A DNA stretch of 64,000 bases from Gammaproteobacteria bacterium (GCA_029244985.1 JAQWQD010000013.1:1-64000); one strand, 5' to 3'; shown: positions 10,352-20,521, counted from the first letter of the stretch. Notes: generated by a model not told the origin, from the sequence alone. Translations and numbers: made by a program.

Positions 10352-11581
10352 ATGCAAGAATTTTCAACATTTGTCACACACCTTGAATGTAGTTACACCG
10401 GAAAGCTGTACCCTGCTGATCAATTGCATGGCCTTTCAGAAGCAGGTAAGCCTTTGTTAGTGCGCTATGACCTGGAAGGCATAGCGAAAGCGGTGTCCAA
10501 GAACGATTTACAACAAAGGCGGCCAGAGTTTTGGCGTTACCGCGAGCTTTTGCCTGTTCGTAAATCTGAAAATGTAGTTCGTCTTGGTGAATTGATGACC
10601 CCTATTCTTCCCGCTACGAAGCTTCAGCAGGAACTAGGATGTGGCGAAATACTGATAAAGGACGAAGGCCGATTACCAACAGGCTCATTCAAAGCCAGGG
10701 GGCTCGCTCTAGCAGTTGCAATGGCGAAAGAATTAGGTGTAACGCGCATGGCCATGCCTACCAATGGCAATGCAGGTGCTGCACTTGCCGCCTACTGCTC
10801 TCGAGCAGGCATTGAGACTTTTGTTTTCTGCCCAGAGGACACTCCTAGAGTAAATATTGAAGAAATCGCATTTCAAGGGGCAAAGACTTTTCTCGCCAAC
10901 GGCTACATTAATGATTGCGGGAAGATCGTCGGAGAAGGTAAGGAAGCGATGAATTGGTTCGACACCTCTACCCTGAAGGAGCCTTATAGAATTGAAGGCA
11001 AAAAGACAATGGGACTGGAGTTAGCAGAACAAATGCATTGGACTGTTCCCGATGTCATCCTTTACCCAACGGGGGGAGGAACGGGGCTAATTGGAATGTG
11101 GAAAGCCTTTGATGAGTTAGAAGCAATTGGTTGGATTGGGCCAAAGCGTCCGCGCATGGTTGCTGTTCAAGCAGAAGGCTGCGCGCCTATTGTTCACGCT
11201 TATGATGCAGGAGAACGGCATGCTGAACCTTGGCAAAACGCAGTGACTATTGCTTCTGGAATTAGAGTGCCAGCGGCAGTTGGCGATTTTCTTATTCTTG
11301 ATGCGGTCAGAGAGAGTAATGGCTTTGCGGTTGCTGTAAGTGATGATGCGATAAACGAAGCCCATAAAGAATGTGCTCTTAAAGAGGGGATTTTGCTGTG
11401 CCCCGAAGGTGCCGCAACATTGGCAGCTCTAAAACAAGAATTAGTAACTGGACGCATTAATCCGAATGAACAAGTCATGTTGTTCAATTGTGCGACGGGA
11501 TTGAAATACCCGATGGAATCAGAACATAAGACCATCGACCTTAGTAAGCCAATAGACTATGACTTTATAAGAGAGTCTTAG
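10352..11581 (+). CDS. thrC: Threonine synthase-like PLP enzyme
   Basis: LPTGSFKARG PLP lysine motif; PTGGGTGLIGMWKAFDEL; N-terminal LECSYTGKLYPA. Confidence 0.8.
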   Translation: MQEFSTFVTHLECSYTGKLYPADQLHGLSEAGKPLLVRYDLEGIAKAVSKNDLQQRRPEFWRYRELLPVRKSENVVRLGELMTPILPATKLQQELGCGEILIKDEGRLPTGSFKARGLALAVAMAKELGVTRMAMPTNGNAGAALAAYCSRAGIETFVFCPEDTPRVNIEEIAFQGAKTFLANGYINDCGKIVGEGKEAMNWFDTSTLKEPYRIEGKKTMGLELAEQMHWTVPDVILYPTGGGTGLIGMWKAFDELEAIGWIGPKRPRMVAVQAEGCAPIVHAYDAGERHAEPWQNAVTIASGIRVPAAVGDFLILDAVRESNGFAVAVSDDAINEAHKECALKEGILLCPEGAATLAALKQELVTGRINPNEQVMLFNCATGLKYPMESEHKTIDLSKPIDYDFIRES

Positions 11582-11712
11582 TCACGCGGGTATAAATGAT
11601 TCCTTGTGAATTTTGGCCTGCATTAGTAGTAATACATTTTTTGAATTCGACTCGGTCTACCTATCAAACCCGCGAGTTATCAGCAATCTATCGAGGATTG
11701 GAAGCGAGAATA

Positions 11713-12369
11713 ATGACAAATCAACAAGAAGAATTTAATGGAATAGATCTCTATACCTGGGCAACGCCAAATGGGCGTAAAGTTTCGATTATGTTAGAAG
11801 AGCTGGAACTACCCTACCGGGTATTTCCCGTTGACATTACTCAAGGTGATCAACACCGCCCCGAATTCTTGGCGTTTAGTCCCAATAATAAAATCCCGGC
11901 CATAATTGACCACGAGACTGGCGCAGGGATGATGGAGTCAGGTGCAATACTTATGTATTTGGCACAGAAGACCGGCAAACTTATGCAGTCTTCCGGCGAC
12001 AAGTATTGGCAGCAAATGCAATGGTTGATGTTTCAAACAGGGCATGTAGGTCCTATGTTGGGGCAGACGCACCATTTTGTGAAATTCAATCCAGGGAAAG
12101 CTCCTTACGCAGAAGAAAGGTATAGCAAAGAGAATGCCCGCCTCTATGAAGTGCTTGAAAATCGCTTACAGGAACGAGATTTTATTTGCGATGACTACTC
12201 TATTGTAGATATCGCGACGTGGCCCTGGATTTCCCGATACGAATTTCAGCAAATGAATTTGAGCGATTACCCTCGCCTCAAAACTTGGTATTTACGAATT
12301 GCAGAAAGGCCCGCGGTGAAAAGGGGATACGCCGTGCCTAGAAAATTATCGGTCCCTATTCCAGGCTAA
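11713..12369 (+). CDS. Glutathione S-transferase family protein (YfcG/YghU-like)
   Basis: IDLYTWATPNGRKVSIMLEELELPY, SPNNKIPAIID, MESGAILMYLA; ATG chosen at 11713. Confidence 0.85.
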   Translation: MTNQQEEFNGIDLYTWATPNGRKVSIMLEELELPYRVFPVDITQGDQHRPEFLAFSPNNKIPAIIDHETGAGMMESGAILMYLAQKTGKLMQSSGDKYWQQMQWLMFQTGHVGPMLGQTHHFVKFNPGKAPYAEERYSKENARLYEVLENRLQERDFICDDYSIVDIATWPWISRYEFQQMNLSDYPRLKTWYLRIAERPAVKRGYAVPRKLSVPIPG

Positions 12370-12410
12370 TGGTGCGATTCGTAAGCAGGGCGGAATGATA
12401 CTGGGAGACA

Positions 12411-12433
12411 ACTAGATGCGTTATGCATCTAGT
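12411..12433. terminator. Perfect inverted repeat between convergent genes, possible bidirectional terminator
   Basis: actagatgc-gttat-gcatctagt, 9-bp perfect stem, extendable by flanking ggga/tccc; no strong T-run. Confidence 0.4.
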
Positions 12434-12452
12434 CATTCCCTAGAATGAATCG

Positions 12453-13766
12453 TTAGAAACTGTCGTAGATAATATCGTTTGCGACAGCACGCATATTGGC
12501 TGCTCCAGGTCGGCGTGCACCTTGAGCCTGGATCATTCCCAGCCAGAACATATCCTGACTTGGGTCTATCCAAAACCAAGTTCCTGCCGCACCAGACCAA
12601 TAATAAGTTCCTGGACCTTGCGGTGAATTCGCTAGTTCTGGATCGTAGATAACAGCAAAGTCTACGCCGAAACCAATACCAGGCTGACCTGGCCTATCGG
12701 GTCCGCCTCGAATATCTAGCTCATCTCGCAAACTATTAGTGCGCATTATGCGAACGGATTCTGGCGAAAGAATTTTAGCGCCGTCGAGTTCCCCTTCGTT
12801 AACCAGCATTTGTAAAAATCTGGCGTAGTTGTGAGTCGAGGAAACCAGTCCGCCGCCGCCAGATTCGATTCTATTTGGATCTAAATAACTTGCGCGATCA
12901 GTACGATGAGGACGCTGAACCAGTCGATTGCGCTCTGAATCCCAGTTATGAACTTCAGCGAATCTATGCTGGTCTTCCTCGCGGACATAGAATGTAGTAT
13001 CTCCCATTCCAAGCGGTTCGAATATTTGTTGCTGTAAGAAATCCCCAAATTGCATTCCAGAGATTTGCTGTACGATGTAACCTTGGAGGTCAACTGCCAC
13101 AGAGTAATACCACTGCTCACCAGGTTGGGACAGTAAAGGAATTGCTGCTACCTTATCGACGAGTTGCTCTAAGTCGTCTGAAGCGAGTACTCCAGAATCG
13201 CGGAAAGCATTATTGACCGGATCACTGCCACCCAAGCCATAGCCAAAGCCTGCTGAATGATTTAATAGCTCTCTCATTGTGGGTTGGCGATTTACTGGAA
13301 CCAATTCCATATTCCCGTCAGAGTCATAAGTTGTCATCACCTGAAGGTTTTCAAACTCAGGAATGAATTTGCTAATCGGATCATCAAAATCCCACAGACC
13401 TTGCTCGTGAAGCATCATGAGTGCGACACCGGTAACTGGTTTTGTCATGGAATAAATTCGGAAAAGTGTGTCTTTTGTCATAGGGGCTTGATCGTTGACA
13501 CGAGCAAGTCCTGCAGTTTCGAAAGTAGCCACTTCACCGTCTTTTGCCAGCATCCAAATCATGCCGGCCACATCTTGATCCGCGACGATTTTTTCCATTG
13601 CTGCATCTAAAGATGCAATACCCGTCTCACTAAAACCTGCTGTACCAGCTCCAACCGCAGTTTGCGGCCACGAAGTATCAGCAAAAACATTGGCGTTTAG
13701 AAAGATAAAAGTGGCGAGTATGCTTGTGGCTAACTTGCCAAAGTAAGTTGGTTTCTCTGAATGCAT
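12453..13766 (-). CDS. Serine hydrolase, beta-lactamase/class C (PF00144-like), exported
   Basis: FRIYSMTKPVTG (SxxK), YSVAVDLQGYIV (YxN-like region), signal peptide after ATG 13766. Confidence 0.85.
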   Translation of the reverse strand: MHSEKPTYFGKLATSILATFIFLNANVFADTSWPQTAVGAGTAGFSETGIASLDAAMEKIVADQDVAGMIWMLAKDGEVATFETAGLARVNDQAPMTKDTLFRIYSMTKPVTGVALMMLHEQGLWDFDDPISKFIPEFENLQVMTTYDSDGNMELVPVNRQPTMRELLNHSAGFGYGLGGSDPVNNAFRDSGVLASDDLEQLVDKVAAIPLLSQPGEQWYYSVAVDLQGYIVQQISGMQFGDFLQQQIFEPLGMGDTTFYVREEDQHRFAEVHNWDSERNRLVQRPHRTDRASYLDPNRIESGGGGLVSSTHNYARFLQMLVNEGELDGAKILSPESVRIMRTNSLRDELDIRGGPDRPGQPGIGFGVDFAVIYDPELANSPQGPGTYYWSGAAGTWFWIDPSQDMFWLGMIQAQGARRPGAANMRAVANDIIYDSF

Positions 13767-13911
13767 AAAAATCCTCCGCGCTTGAATTTTGATTCTCCCC
13801 AATCTCGCTAGAACAAAAGAGGTCGAGAGTGAGGAGTAGGCTTGTGTAGATAGTATCGTTGGCTTAAGGCCAATTGTACAGCACCCTTGGGCGAACCGTG
13901 CCTCTTTATGG

Positions 13912-13955
13912 TGCACCCTTTTAGTGCGGTCTTCTTAAGGCACCATTTTGTAGCA
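13912..13955 (+). promoter_or_regulatory. Putative NtrC-type enhancer sites
   Basis: TGCACC-CTTTT-AGTGCG (13912-13928) and GGCACC-ATTTT-GTAGCA (13939-13955), compared with TGCACC-N5-GGTGCA. Confidence 0.45.
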
Positions 13956-14018
13956 ATAAAATCAGCTAATTTCAGTTCTGTTCCTCTATAAACCAATGAA
14001 TACGGGCTTTCACGATTG

Positions 14019-14034
14019 TGGCACGACCTTTGCA
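14019..14034 (+). promoter_or_regulatory. Sigma54 (RpoN) -24/-12 promoter
   Basis: TGGCACGACCTTTGCA matches TGGCAC-N5-TTGCA. Confidence 0.75.
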
Positions 14035-14102
14035 AAACTAGAGAAACATTTACTTTTACGGGCAGGCTTGTCTTGCCAAATCACGTACTTTTGGAGGAAG
14101 AA

Positions 14103-14750
14103 ATGAAAAAACTAACTCATCTGGCTGCGGGTCTCGTTTTAGCATCGAGCGCATTGATTGCCACATCAGCATCTGCAGAAGTGTCCTACAACATCGGGTG
14201 GGCATCTGAATATTACTACCGTGGAATCTTTCAAAACGATTCTTCAGGTTCGGCAGGTATTGATTGGAGTGAGGGTGGCTTTTACGCAGGCAGCTGGGCT
14301 GCCGATGTGGGTGATGGTACGGAAGTGGATGGCTACTTCGGTTACAACTTTGAATTCGATTCAGGATTTACAGCAGGAGTAGGGTTTACTGGTTACTATT
14401 ATACGGGTGAGTTTGACGACACCTATGAAGAAGTAAACTTTAACTTAGGTTATGGACCACTAAGTCTTGGTTATTCTGTAGGTGAATGGGAAGGTTTCGG
14501 AGCGGCACAGGATTATGATTTTCTAGAACTCACCTTTACTGCTGAGAACGGTATTTATGGTACATACGGTACTTTCGGCGATGAGTTCGACGGTGACTAT
14601 ATTCAAATTGGCTGGGGGACTACAATTTCTGAAATCGATATTAGTATTGCTGGTATCTTTAGTAGTGATGAGCTTTCAGATCAGTTGAATTCAGCTGGTC
14701 AGGCAACTGAAAGTGAAGCTATTGTTTTTACTATCGGTAAATCTTTCTAA
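14103..14750 (+). CDS. TorF family putative porin (TIGR02001-like outer membrane protein)
   Basis: Signal peptide; VSYNIGWASEYYYRGIFQNDSSGSAGIDW; aromatic beta-strand repeats; C-terminal GKSF. Confidence 0.85.
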   Translation: MKKLTHLAAGLVLASSALIATSASAEVSYNIGWASEYYYRGIFQNDSSGSAGIDWSEGGFYAGSWAADVGDGTEVDGYFGYNFEFDSGFTAGVGFTGYYYTGEFDDTYEEVNFNLGYGPLSLGYSVGEWEGFGAAQDYDFLELTFTAENGIYGTYGTFGDEFDGDYIQIGWGTTISEIDISIAGIFSSDELSDQLNSAGQATESEAIVFTIGKSF

Positions 14751-14785
14751 GTTAAGCTTTTTGTTTATCCATGATGCCTTCCTAG

Positions 14786-14813
14786 AAAGGGCTCCTACGG
14801 AGCCCTTTTTTGT
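14786..14813 (+). terminator. Rho-independent terminator after the porin gene
   Basis: aaagggctcctacggagccctttttt hairpin with T-run. Confidence 0.85.
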
Positions 14814-14920
14814 TGCTTCTATATTTCTGTGTTTACTTTTTTGCTAGCTGCTTTTCTTTCTCAAGGGCTTTTACCTTTCTCTAATTTAAATTGGTAGTTG
14901 ATATTTAGGGGTAATAAATA

Positions 14921-14940
14921 TACTGTATAAATATACAGTA
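14921..14940 (+). promoter_or_regulatory. LexA (SOS) box upstream of dnaE2
   Basis: TACTGTATAAATATACAGTA, CTGT-N8-ACAG type, ends 15 bp before the ATG. Confidence 0.9.
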
Positions 14941-14955
14941 TATTAGATCATTATT

Positions 14956-17900
14956 ATGACCCCAAAGCCCCCAGGGGAAACAGAGCTCTCCTCTCAGCTA
15001 GAGCCACTGCCTGCCTATGCAGAGTTGCACTGTATTTCAAATTTTAGTTTTTTACGTGGCGCCTCCTTTCCAGAAGAGCTAGTGAAACGTGCTGACGATC
15101 TCGGTTACTGCGCTATCGCAATTACTGATGAGTGTTCTCTTAGTGGTGTGGTGCGTGCCCACATGGCTGCCAAAGAAAGAGATATTAAACTCATTATTGG
15201 TAGCGAGTTTGTCATGGATAAGGGTTGCCACATAGTTTTGCTTGCGTGCAACCGAACAGGCTATGGAGCCTTAAGTCATTTAATAAGTTGTGCTCGTCGT
15301 GAAACAGAGAAGGGAAGTTATTTTATAGATCGTTCTATGGTGGAAGACAATCTGCCCAAGGACTGTTTGGCATTATGGATTCCCAATTTACAGCAAGAGC
15401 CAGAATTATTGGCTTGCCAGTCTGTTTGGTTAAAACGCCAGTTTTCTAACAAACTTTGGATTGCTACTGAGTTGCTGCTGCGTGGCGATGACCGTTTAAA
15501 ACTAGAGTTTTTACAACAACTAGGAGCACAGTTCGGACTTCCTCTATGCGCAGCTGGTGGTGTCTATATGCATGATCCGGGCCGGCGCATTATGCAGGAT
15601 ACGCTAACTGCAATCCGCCTGATTACACCTATCGAAGACTTGGGTTTCAACGCAGAGAGTAATGGTCAACGTCATTTACGTAATCGAGAACAATTGGCAA
15701 AACTATTCCCCCCTGAGCTTATGGAGGCTAGTGCCGAGATTGCCAGTCGCTGTGATTTTCGATTGGATGAATTACGCTATGAATACCCCCAGGAGCTAGT
15801 CCCTCCTGATTACACTCCACATGGATGGTTACGAGAATTAACTGAAGCTGGTGTCCGCCATCGTTGGCCAAAAGGCGCGACACCGAAAGTGCGCAACCTT
15901 ATCGAGCATGAGTTGGAGTTAATCAAAGAGCTTAATTATGAGCACTACTTCCTAACAGTGCATGACATTGTTGCTTTTGCCCATAGCCAACACATTCTTT
16001 GCCAGGGCCGGGGTTCCGCCGCCAACTCTGCGGTTTGTTATTGTCTGGGTATTACCGAGGTGGATCCGGCCAGAGTTGAAGTGTTATTTGAGCGTTTTAT
16101 TTCCAAAGAGCGGGACGAACCACCAGATATTGATGTTGATTTTGAAAATGCTCGACGAGAAGAAATTATTCAGTACATCTATAAAAAATATGGCCGCAGT
16201 CGCGCCGCTATTGCGGCGACGGTTATTACTTATCGTTCCCGTAGTGCTCTTCGAGATGTGGGTAGGGCGTTAGGTTTGGATAGAGAACTTCTCGACCATT
16301 TAGCAAAGTCTATTTATTCGGGGGATTCGAATCTGAAAGAACAACTAGTGGACGCAAATGTTGATTATGCTGACCCGATTATTCAGCGCCTATTGTTTCT
16401 GGCGCAGTCATTAATAGGGTTTCCCCGTCATTTATCTCAGCATGTAGGTGGATTCATTGTCAGCCAGGGCTTGCTCTCTCATCTGGTTCCCATCGAAAAT
16501 GCCAGCATGGCTGATCGTACAGTTATTCAGTGGGAAAAAGATGATCTTGAATCACTAGGTCTGTTAAAGATCGATGTGTTGGCTCTAGGCATGTTAACCG
16601 CAGTACAGAAGTGCCTGGATATAATTAGTGATTACAGTCGCAAGATCTTAAGCATTCAAAACATTCCATCAGAAGACCCTAAGGTTTACGACATGATGAG
16701 TGATGCTGACACTGTCGGTGTATTCCAGATTGAGTCTCGAGCCCAAATGAGCATGTTGCCTCGATTGCAGCCACGCAGTTATTACGATTTAGTCATTCAG
16801 ATAGCAATAGTGAGGCCTGGCCCTATTCAAGGAGACATGGTGCATCCTTATCTGAATCGGCGAAATGGCAAGGAAGAAGTTATCTATCCTAGTGATGCGG
16901 TCAAAGATGTCTTAGAGCGCACTTTGGGTGTACCGATTTTTCAAGAGCAGGTCATGCAACTTGCCATGGTGGCAGCAGGATTTTCCGGTGGCGAAGCGGA
17001 TCAATTAAGGCGCGCCATGGCTGCCTGGAAACGTAAAGCTGGCTTAGAGTCCTATAGAGAAAAATTGGTTAAGGGTATGCTCAAAAAAGGATATGAAGAA
17101 GAGTTTGCCGAACAATTGTTTAAGCAAATTAAGGGTTTTAGTGATTACGGTTTTCCTGAATCCCATGCTGCCAGCTTTGCCCTGATCGCTTATGTATCTT
17201 CCTGGCTTAAGCTTTATCACCCTGCCGCCTTTTGCTGCGCCCTACTCAATAGCCAGCCCATGGGGTTTTACCCTCCTGCACAACTAATTAATGATGCAAG
17301 ATATCATGGAGTGAACATACTCCCTGTTGATATCAATAAAAGTTTTTATGAAAGCACTCTGGAATTTGATAGTGGCTTCGAAAGACTCTACTCCCCTTGT
17401 GAACAGACAATGGACCCTATGCTTCGTATTGGGTTCAGGCAAGTGAAAGGTATCTCCGATGTCGGAGCATTGGCGATTGTTGAAGCAAGACAGGCAGGTA
17501 AATTTCAAACTATTCAAGAACTGGTGTTTCGTAGCGGTATTAATAAGAAAGACTTGGAGTCATTGGCTGCCGCCGATGCCTTGCAAGAGCTGAGTGGAGA
17601 TCGGCATCGCGCTTTCTGGCAGGCATCTGGCGTTGAAGCAAGATGTCAGGATAGAAATATTAGTCAAGAAAACACTGGGCTAACTACACAAATGAATTTT
17701 TACTCTGATCTCCATTTCGCCGATATCGATTTCGGTGTTGATGTATTGTTACCCGTTGTGAATGAGGGCCAGAACATTGTTGCTGATTATGGTTCGACTG
17801 GCTTTACCCTGCGCCGACATCCAATAGCTCTCTTCCGCAACCATTTGAATTCATATCAGGTTTCTCCAGCCAGCTACTTAACTGCTATAGATAACGATGC

Positions 17901-18180
17901 CCATGTCAAGGTAATAGGCTTAGTAACCTGCCGACAAAGTCCAATGACAGCAGCAGGTGTAACATTTATAACTTTGGAAGACGAAAGCGGGTTTGTCAAT
18001 GTTGTAGTTTGGCCAAAAATTGAGGAGCGCCTTAGGTCTATTGTACGAAAAGCAATGTTAATGGGTGTGGTAGGTAAAGTGCAAAAAAGCGATGGAGTTA
18101 TTCATCTGATTGCACAAGAACTAGTAGATCTAAGTCACTGGTTAGGCTCTATGGAGCTTTCATCACGAAACTTTACCTAA
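14956..18180 (+). CDS. dnaE2: Error-prone DNA polymerase DnaE2 (ImuC)
   Basis: YAELHCISNFSFLRGASFPEELV; CQGRGSAANSAVCYCLGIT; PPDIDVDFENARREEIIQYIY; FPESHAASFALIAYVSSWLKLYHPAAF. Confidence 0.95.
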   Translation: MTPKPPGETELSSQLEPLPAYAELHCISNFSFLRGASFPEELVKRADDLGYCAIAITDECSLSGVVRAHMAAKERDIKLIIGSEFVMDKGCHIVLLACNRTGYGALSHLISCARRETEKGSYFIDRSMVEDNLPKDCLALWIPNLQQEPELLACQSVWLKRQFSNKLWIATELLLRGDDRLKLEFLQQLGAQFGLPLCAAGGVYMHDPGRRIMQDTLTAIRLITPIEDLGFNAESNGQRHLRNREQLAKLFPPELMEASAEIASRCDFRLDELRYEYPQELVPPDYTPHGWLRELTEAGVRHRWPKGATPKVRNLIEHELELIKELNYEHYFLTVHDIVAFAHSQHILCQGRGSAANSAVCYCLGITEVDPARVEVLFERFISKERDEPPDIDVDFENARREEIIQYIYKKYGRSRAAIAATVITYRSRSALRDVGRALGLDRELLDHLAKSIYSGDSNLKEQLVDANVDYADPIIQRLLFLAQSLIGFPRHLSQHVGGFIVSQGLLSHLVPIENASMADRTVIQWEKDDLESLGLLKIDVLALGMLTAVQKCLDIISDYSRKILSIQNIPSEDPKVYDMMSDADTVGVFQIESRAQMSMLPRLQPRSYYDLVIQIAIVRPGPIQGDMVHPYLNRRNGKEEVIYPSDAVKDVLERTLGVPIFQEQVMQLAMVAAGFSGGEADQLRRAMAAWKRKAGLESYREKLVKGMLKKGYEEEFAEQLFKQIKGFSDYGFPESHAASFALIAYVSSWLKLYHPAAFCCALLNSQPMGFYPPAQLINDARYHGVNILPVDINKSFYESTLEFDSGFERLYSPCEQTMDPMLRIGFRQVKGISDVGALAIVEARQAGKFQTIQELVFRSGINKKDLESLAAADALQELSGDRHRAFWQASGVEARCQDRNISQENTGLTTQMNFYSDLHFADIDFGVDVLLPVVNEGQNIVADYGSTGFTLRRHPIALFRNHLNSYQVSPASYLTAIDNDAHVKVIGLVTCRQSPMTAAGVTFITLEDESGFVNVVVWPKIEERLRSIVRKAMLMGVVGKVQKSDGVIHLIAQELVDLSHWLGSMELSSRNFT

Positions 18181-18235
18181 TGATATTAATTTGTGTGTCT
18201 TTACTGCTGCATTTTCTAGAATCGATAACATTTTT

Positions 18236-19756
18236 TCACGCGAAGTATCCATGTAAATACCAATTATTTTCTCCACTGCGTTCTCGATAAATCCACAGAC
18301 GACTGCCGTTCTGCTCCAAGGCCACATAATAATCACGACGCACATCGGTGCCGGACCACCAATAAGTTTCGATCCGCTCTGGTCCGCTAATAATCTCTAT
18401 AGATTTGCGATGATAAAGTTTGCCATTTCTAAGAACGAGTTGCTCCGGTTTTTCCAATAAAAAAAGTGGGCGTGGCGAAATTGGATTTTTTTTTAGCTCT
18501 TGCCCTACCCCATATGGTTTTTCAATTTTCTCCATTTTTTCATAAGTCATTTGTTGTGTAGCATATTCTGGACAATGTTCTGCAATAGTTTTGATGCTGT
18601 TAACGAAATGCCCACCTAATTTCGCCTTCAGCTGTTCCATAAACTGATTGAGATTATTGTCACTATATTGTTTTTTGGTAGACTTATCTTCAGATAACAA
18701 TGATTCACTGTTGGTTATGAAGGCATCAAATTTTTTCACCTTTATCTTCGCCGCAATTACTGGCGCTGGAATTGTAAGATTGCTGAAGTGAGTTCCTAAT
18801 AGCATTAATAAATGTTTACTAGAGCGACTGGGTTGACGCAAGCTCATATTAATAACAGTACTACTGCGCTTCTCATGTTTTAGTAAGAATAATAAGTGGC
18901 TCGTGCATAAGTCGCGACGCTGTAAAAACTCAGAAAGCTGCTCTAACATTTCGTCCGCGACGGGTAAAAGGCGATCAAGACTATCGATTTCATAGGGTAA
19001 ATCATATGTAGTAGAGAAGGCAGGCGGGGGCACGTAGTTCCGCGTTGGTTCTGGTGCTAAATTTAAGGCTCTGTGGAGTAAGTTTATAAAGTCACTGCCG
19101 AACCTCTTGTATAAATCACTAGTTGGAAGGCGCCAAATATCCCTTAAATGACGTATACCCATATTATAGAGACGTCGGTTTTGTTCCTTATTTAAATTTA
19201 AAACATCCGTAGACAATTGTCCCAAGGCTGATCGTAAATTATCTTGTTGATAAATCAATCCATTGTGTCCTGACCGAGCAAGTAACAAACTGCCGGTAAC
19301 CGTAGGGCATGCGGCATATAAAAAATATTCTGGTAGTGCTAACTGTTTGAGTTGCTCAGCAAGGGGTCCTTTGAGTTTGTTATGAATGGCTTCGATGCCA
19401 CCAAAGTATTTCAAGCTGCTACGAATTTCGCAGATTAATGCCTGGGGATGAAAGCTGACCGTGGCACTAATATTTTCTAGTAGTGCGGCTAGAACATTGA
19501 GCTGTTCATCCTGTTGCGACTCACTGAGTTCTGCTAATTGTGGGAAGTAAACTGCATACCATAGGCTTGTTGGCTTCTTGCTTTGGGCTCTTCCGACTTT
19601 ATTTTTGAGTGCAAGGCTAGGTCTGTCTCGTAGAGGCAGTTTAACCACCTCAGCTTTGCCACTTAACGGAGGCGGAAGAGGGAGCTGTGATGTGCTGTTT
19701 GGATCTTCCAATCTGGCCTCAGGCTGTGTGTTGCGAATGGTGTCGGTACAGCTCAA
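18236..19756 (-). CDS. imuB: ImuB, Y-family polymerase-like mutasome protein
   Basis: LWYAVYFPQLAEL N-terminus; NMGIRHLRDIWRLPTSDLYKRFG; C-terminal PERIETYWWSGTDVRRDYYVALEQNGSRLWIYRER. Confidence 0.9.
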   Translation of the reverse strand: MSCTDTIRNTQPEARLEDPNSTSQLPLPPPLSGKAEVVKLPLRDRPSLALKNKVGRAQSKKPTSLWYAVYFPQLAELSESQQDEQLNVLAALLENISATVSFHPQALICEIRSSLKYFGGIEAIHNKLKGPLAEQLKQLALPEYFLYAACPTVTGSLLLARSGHNGLIYQQDNLRSALGQLSTDVLNLNKEQNRRLYNMGIRHLRDIWRLPTSDLYKRFGSDFINLLHRALNLAPEPTRNYVPPPAFSTTYDLPYEIDSLDRLLPVADEMLEQLSEFLQRRDLCTSHLLFLLKHEKRSSTVINMSLRQPSRSSKHLLMLLGTHFSNLTIPAPVIAAKIKVKKFDAFITNSESLLSEDKSTKKQYSDNNLNQFMEQLKAKLGGHFVNSIKTIAEHCPEYATQQMTYEKMEKIEKPYGVGQELKKNPISPRPLFLLEKPEQLVLRNGKLYHRKSIEIISGPERIETYWWSGTDVRRDYYVALEQNGSRLWIYRERSGENNWYLHGYFA

Positions 19757-20474
19757 GTTGGGTGGTGAGGGGCTGGAAATTACCTCGAGCCTTGATAATG
19801 GTGACCTCTGCTTTATTAAAGCTACCAGCTTGAGGTGGAAAGCCCTTTATTTGTAAGCGCATCTTTGATTGTGAGTACTTACTATCGCGATGCTTAAAAA
19901 GAACACCGAGGGTTCCGCCAGTTTCCGCGGCGAGTTGTAAACGACGCAACACTTTACCAGGAAGCCAGGTTTGCCAAGCCAATACCAGGCCGCAGTTATT
20001 AGTTTGTAGGGCTTTTTCTATACTCCATAGAGCGTCTTTACACGAAGTTTCCAGATTCACCACTAATACCTGATCGGTACTGATGCCTGCCTGTACCAGT
20101 GCCGGAGCATAAAGAAGATGAGGGGGGGAGACCCATAGAATCCAATGCCCTTGTTCAATAACTGAACGCATTAAGGGAATCAATAGCTGGAGTTCGCCCA
20201 TACCCCACTGAGGGCTTATGATTTCAATCAAGCCTTTTTGCGGCCAGCCTCTACCAGGCAGAATGCTATCTAATTGAGGATAACCAGTACTGCGGCCGTG
20301 GATGCCTTGACCGGCCATATCACATCCACGCCAGAGATTGGCATTGTGATTAAGTAATTCATCAATGCTGGGAGAGCCAGCTATATTATCCTGATTACCC
20401 ACATCCGCATGGCTGTATGCCCTATTAAACAAGGGTTCTGGGGCCTTCGCTGAACTTTCCGAATAAGATTTCAC
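19719..20474 (-). CDS. imuA: ImuA, SulA/RecA-like mutasome protein; start revised to GTG 20474
   Basis: LWRGCDMAGQGIHGRSTGYPQLDSILPGRGWPQKGLIEIISPQWGMGELQLLIPLM; the track's ATG at 20567 lies upstream of the LexA box. Confidence 0.88.
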   Translation of the reverse strand: MKSYSESSAKAPEPLFNRAYSHADVGNQDNIAGSPSIDELLNHNANLWRGCDMAGQGIHGRSTGYPQLDSILPGRGWPQKGLIEIISPQWGMGELQLLIPLMRSVIEQGHWILWVSPPHLLYAPALVQAGISTDQVLVVNLETSCKDALWSIEKALQTNNCGLVLAWQTWLPGKVLRRLQLAAETGGTLGVLFKHRDSKYSQSKMRLQIKGFPPQAGSFNKAEVTIIKARGNFQPLTTQLELYRHHSQHTA

Positions 20475-20501
20475 TGTTCTTTTTTTAAAGTATAGAAAAA
20501 A

Positions 20502-20521
20502 TACTGTATTTATATACAGTA
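20502..20521 (-). promoter_or_regulatory. LexA (SOS) box upstream of imuA-imuB
   Basis: Minus-strand TACTGTATATAAATACAGTA, near-perfect E. coli-type SOS box. Confidence 0.9.

Noticed and set aside
13767-13916. N-terminal extension of the serine hydrolase in the ORF track
   Set aside because: Signal peptide starts at the internal ATG 13766; the extension runs into the NtrC-like region.
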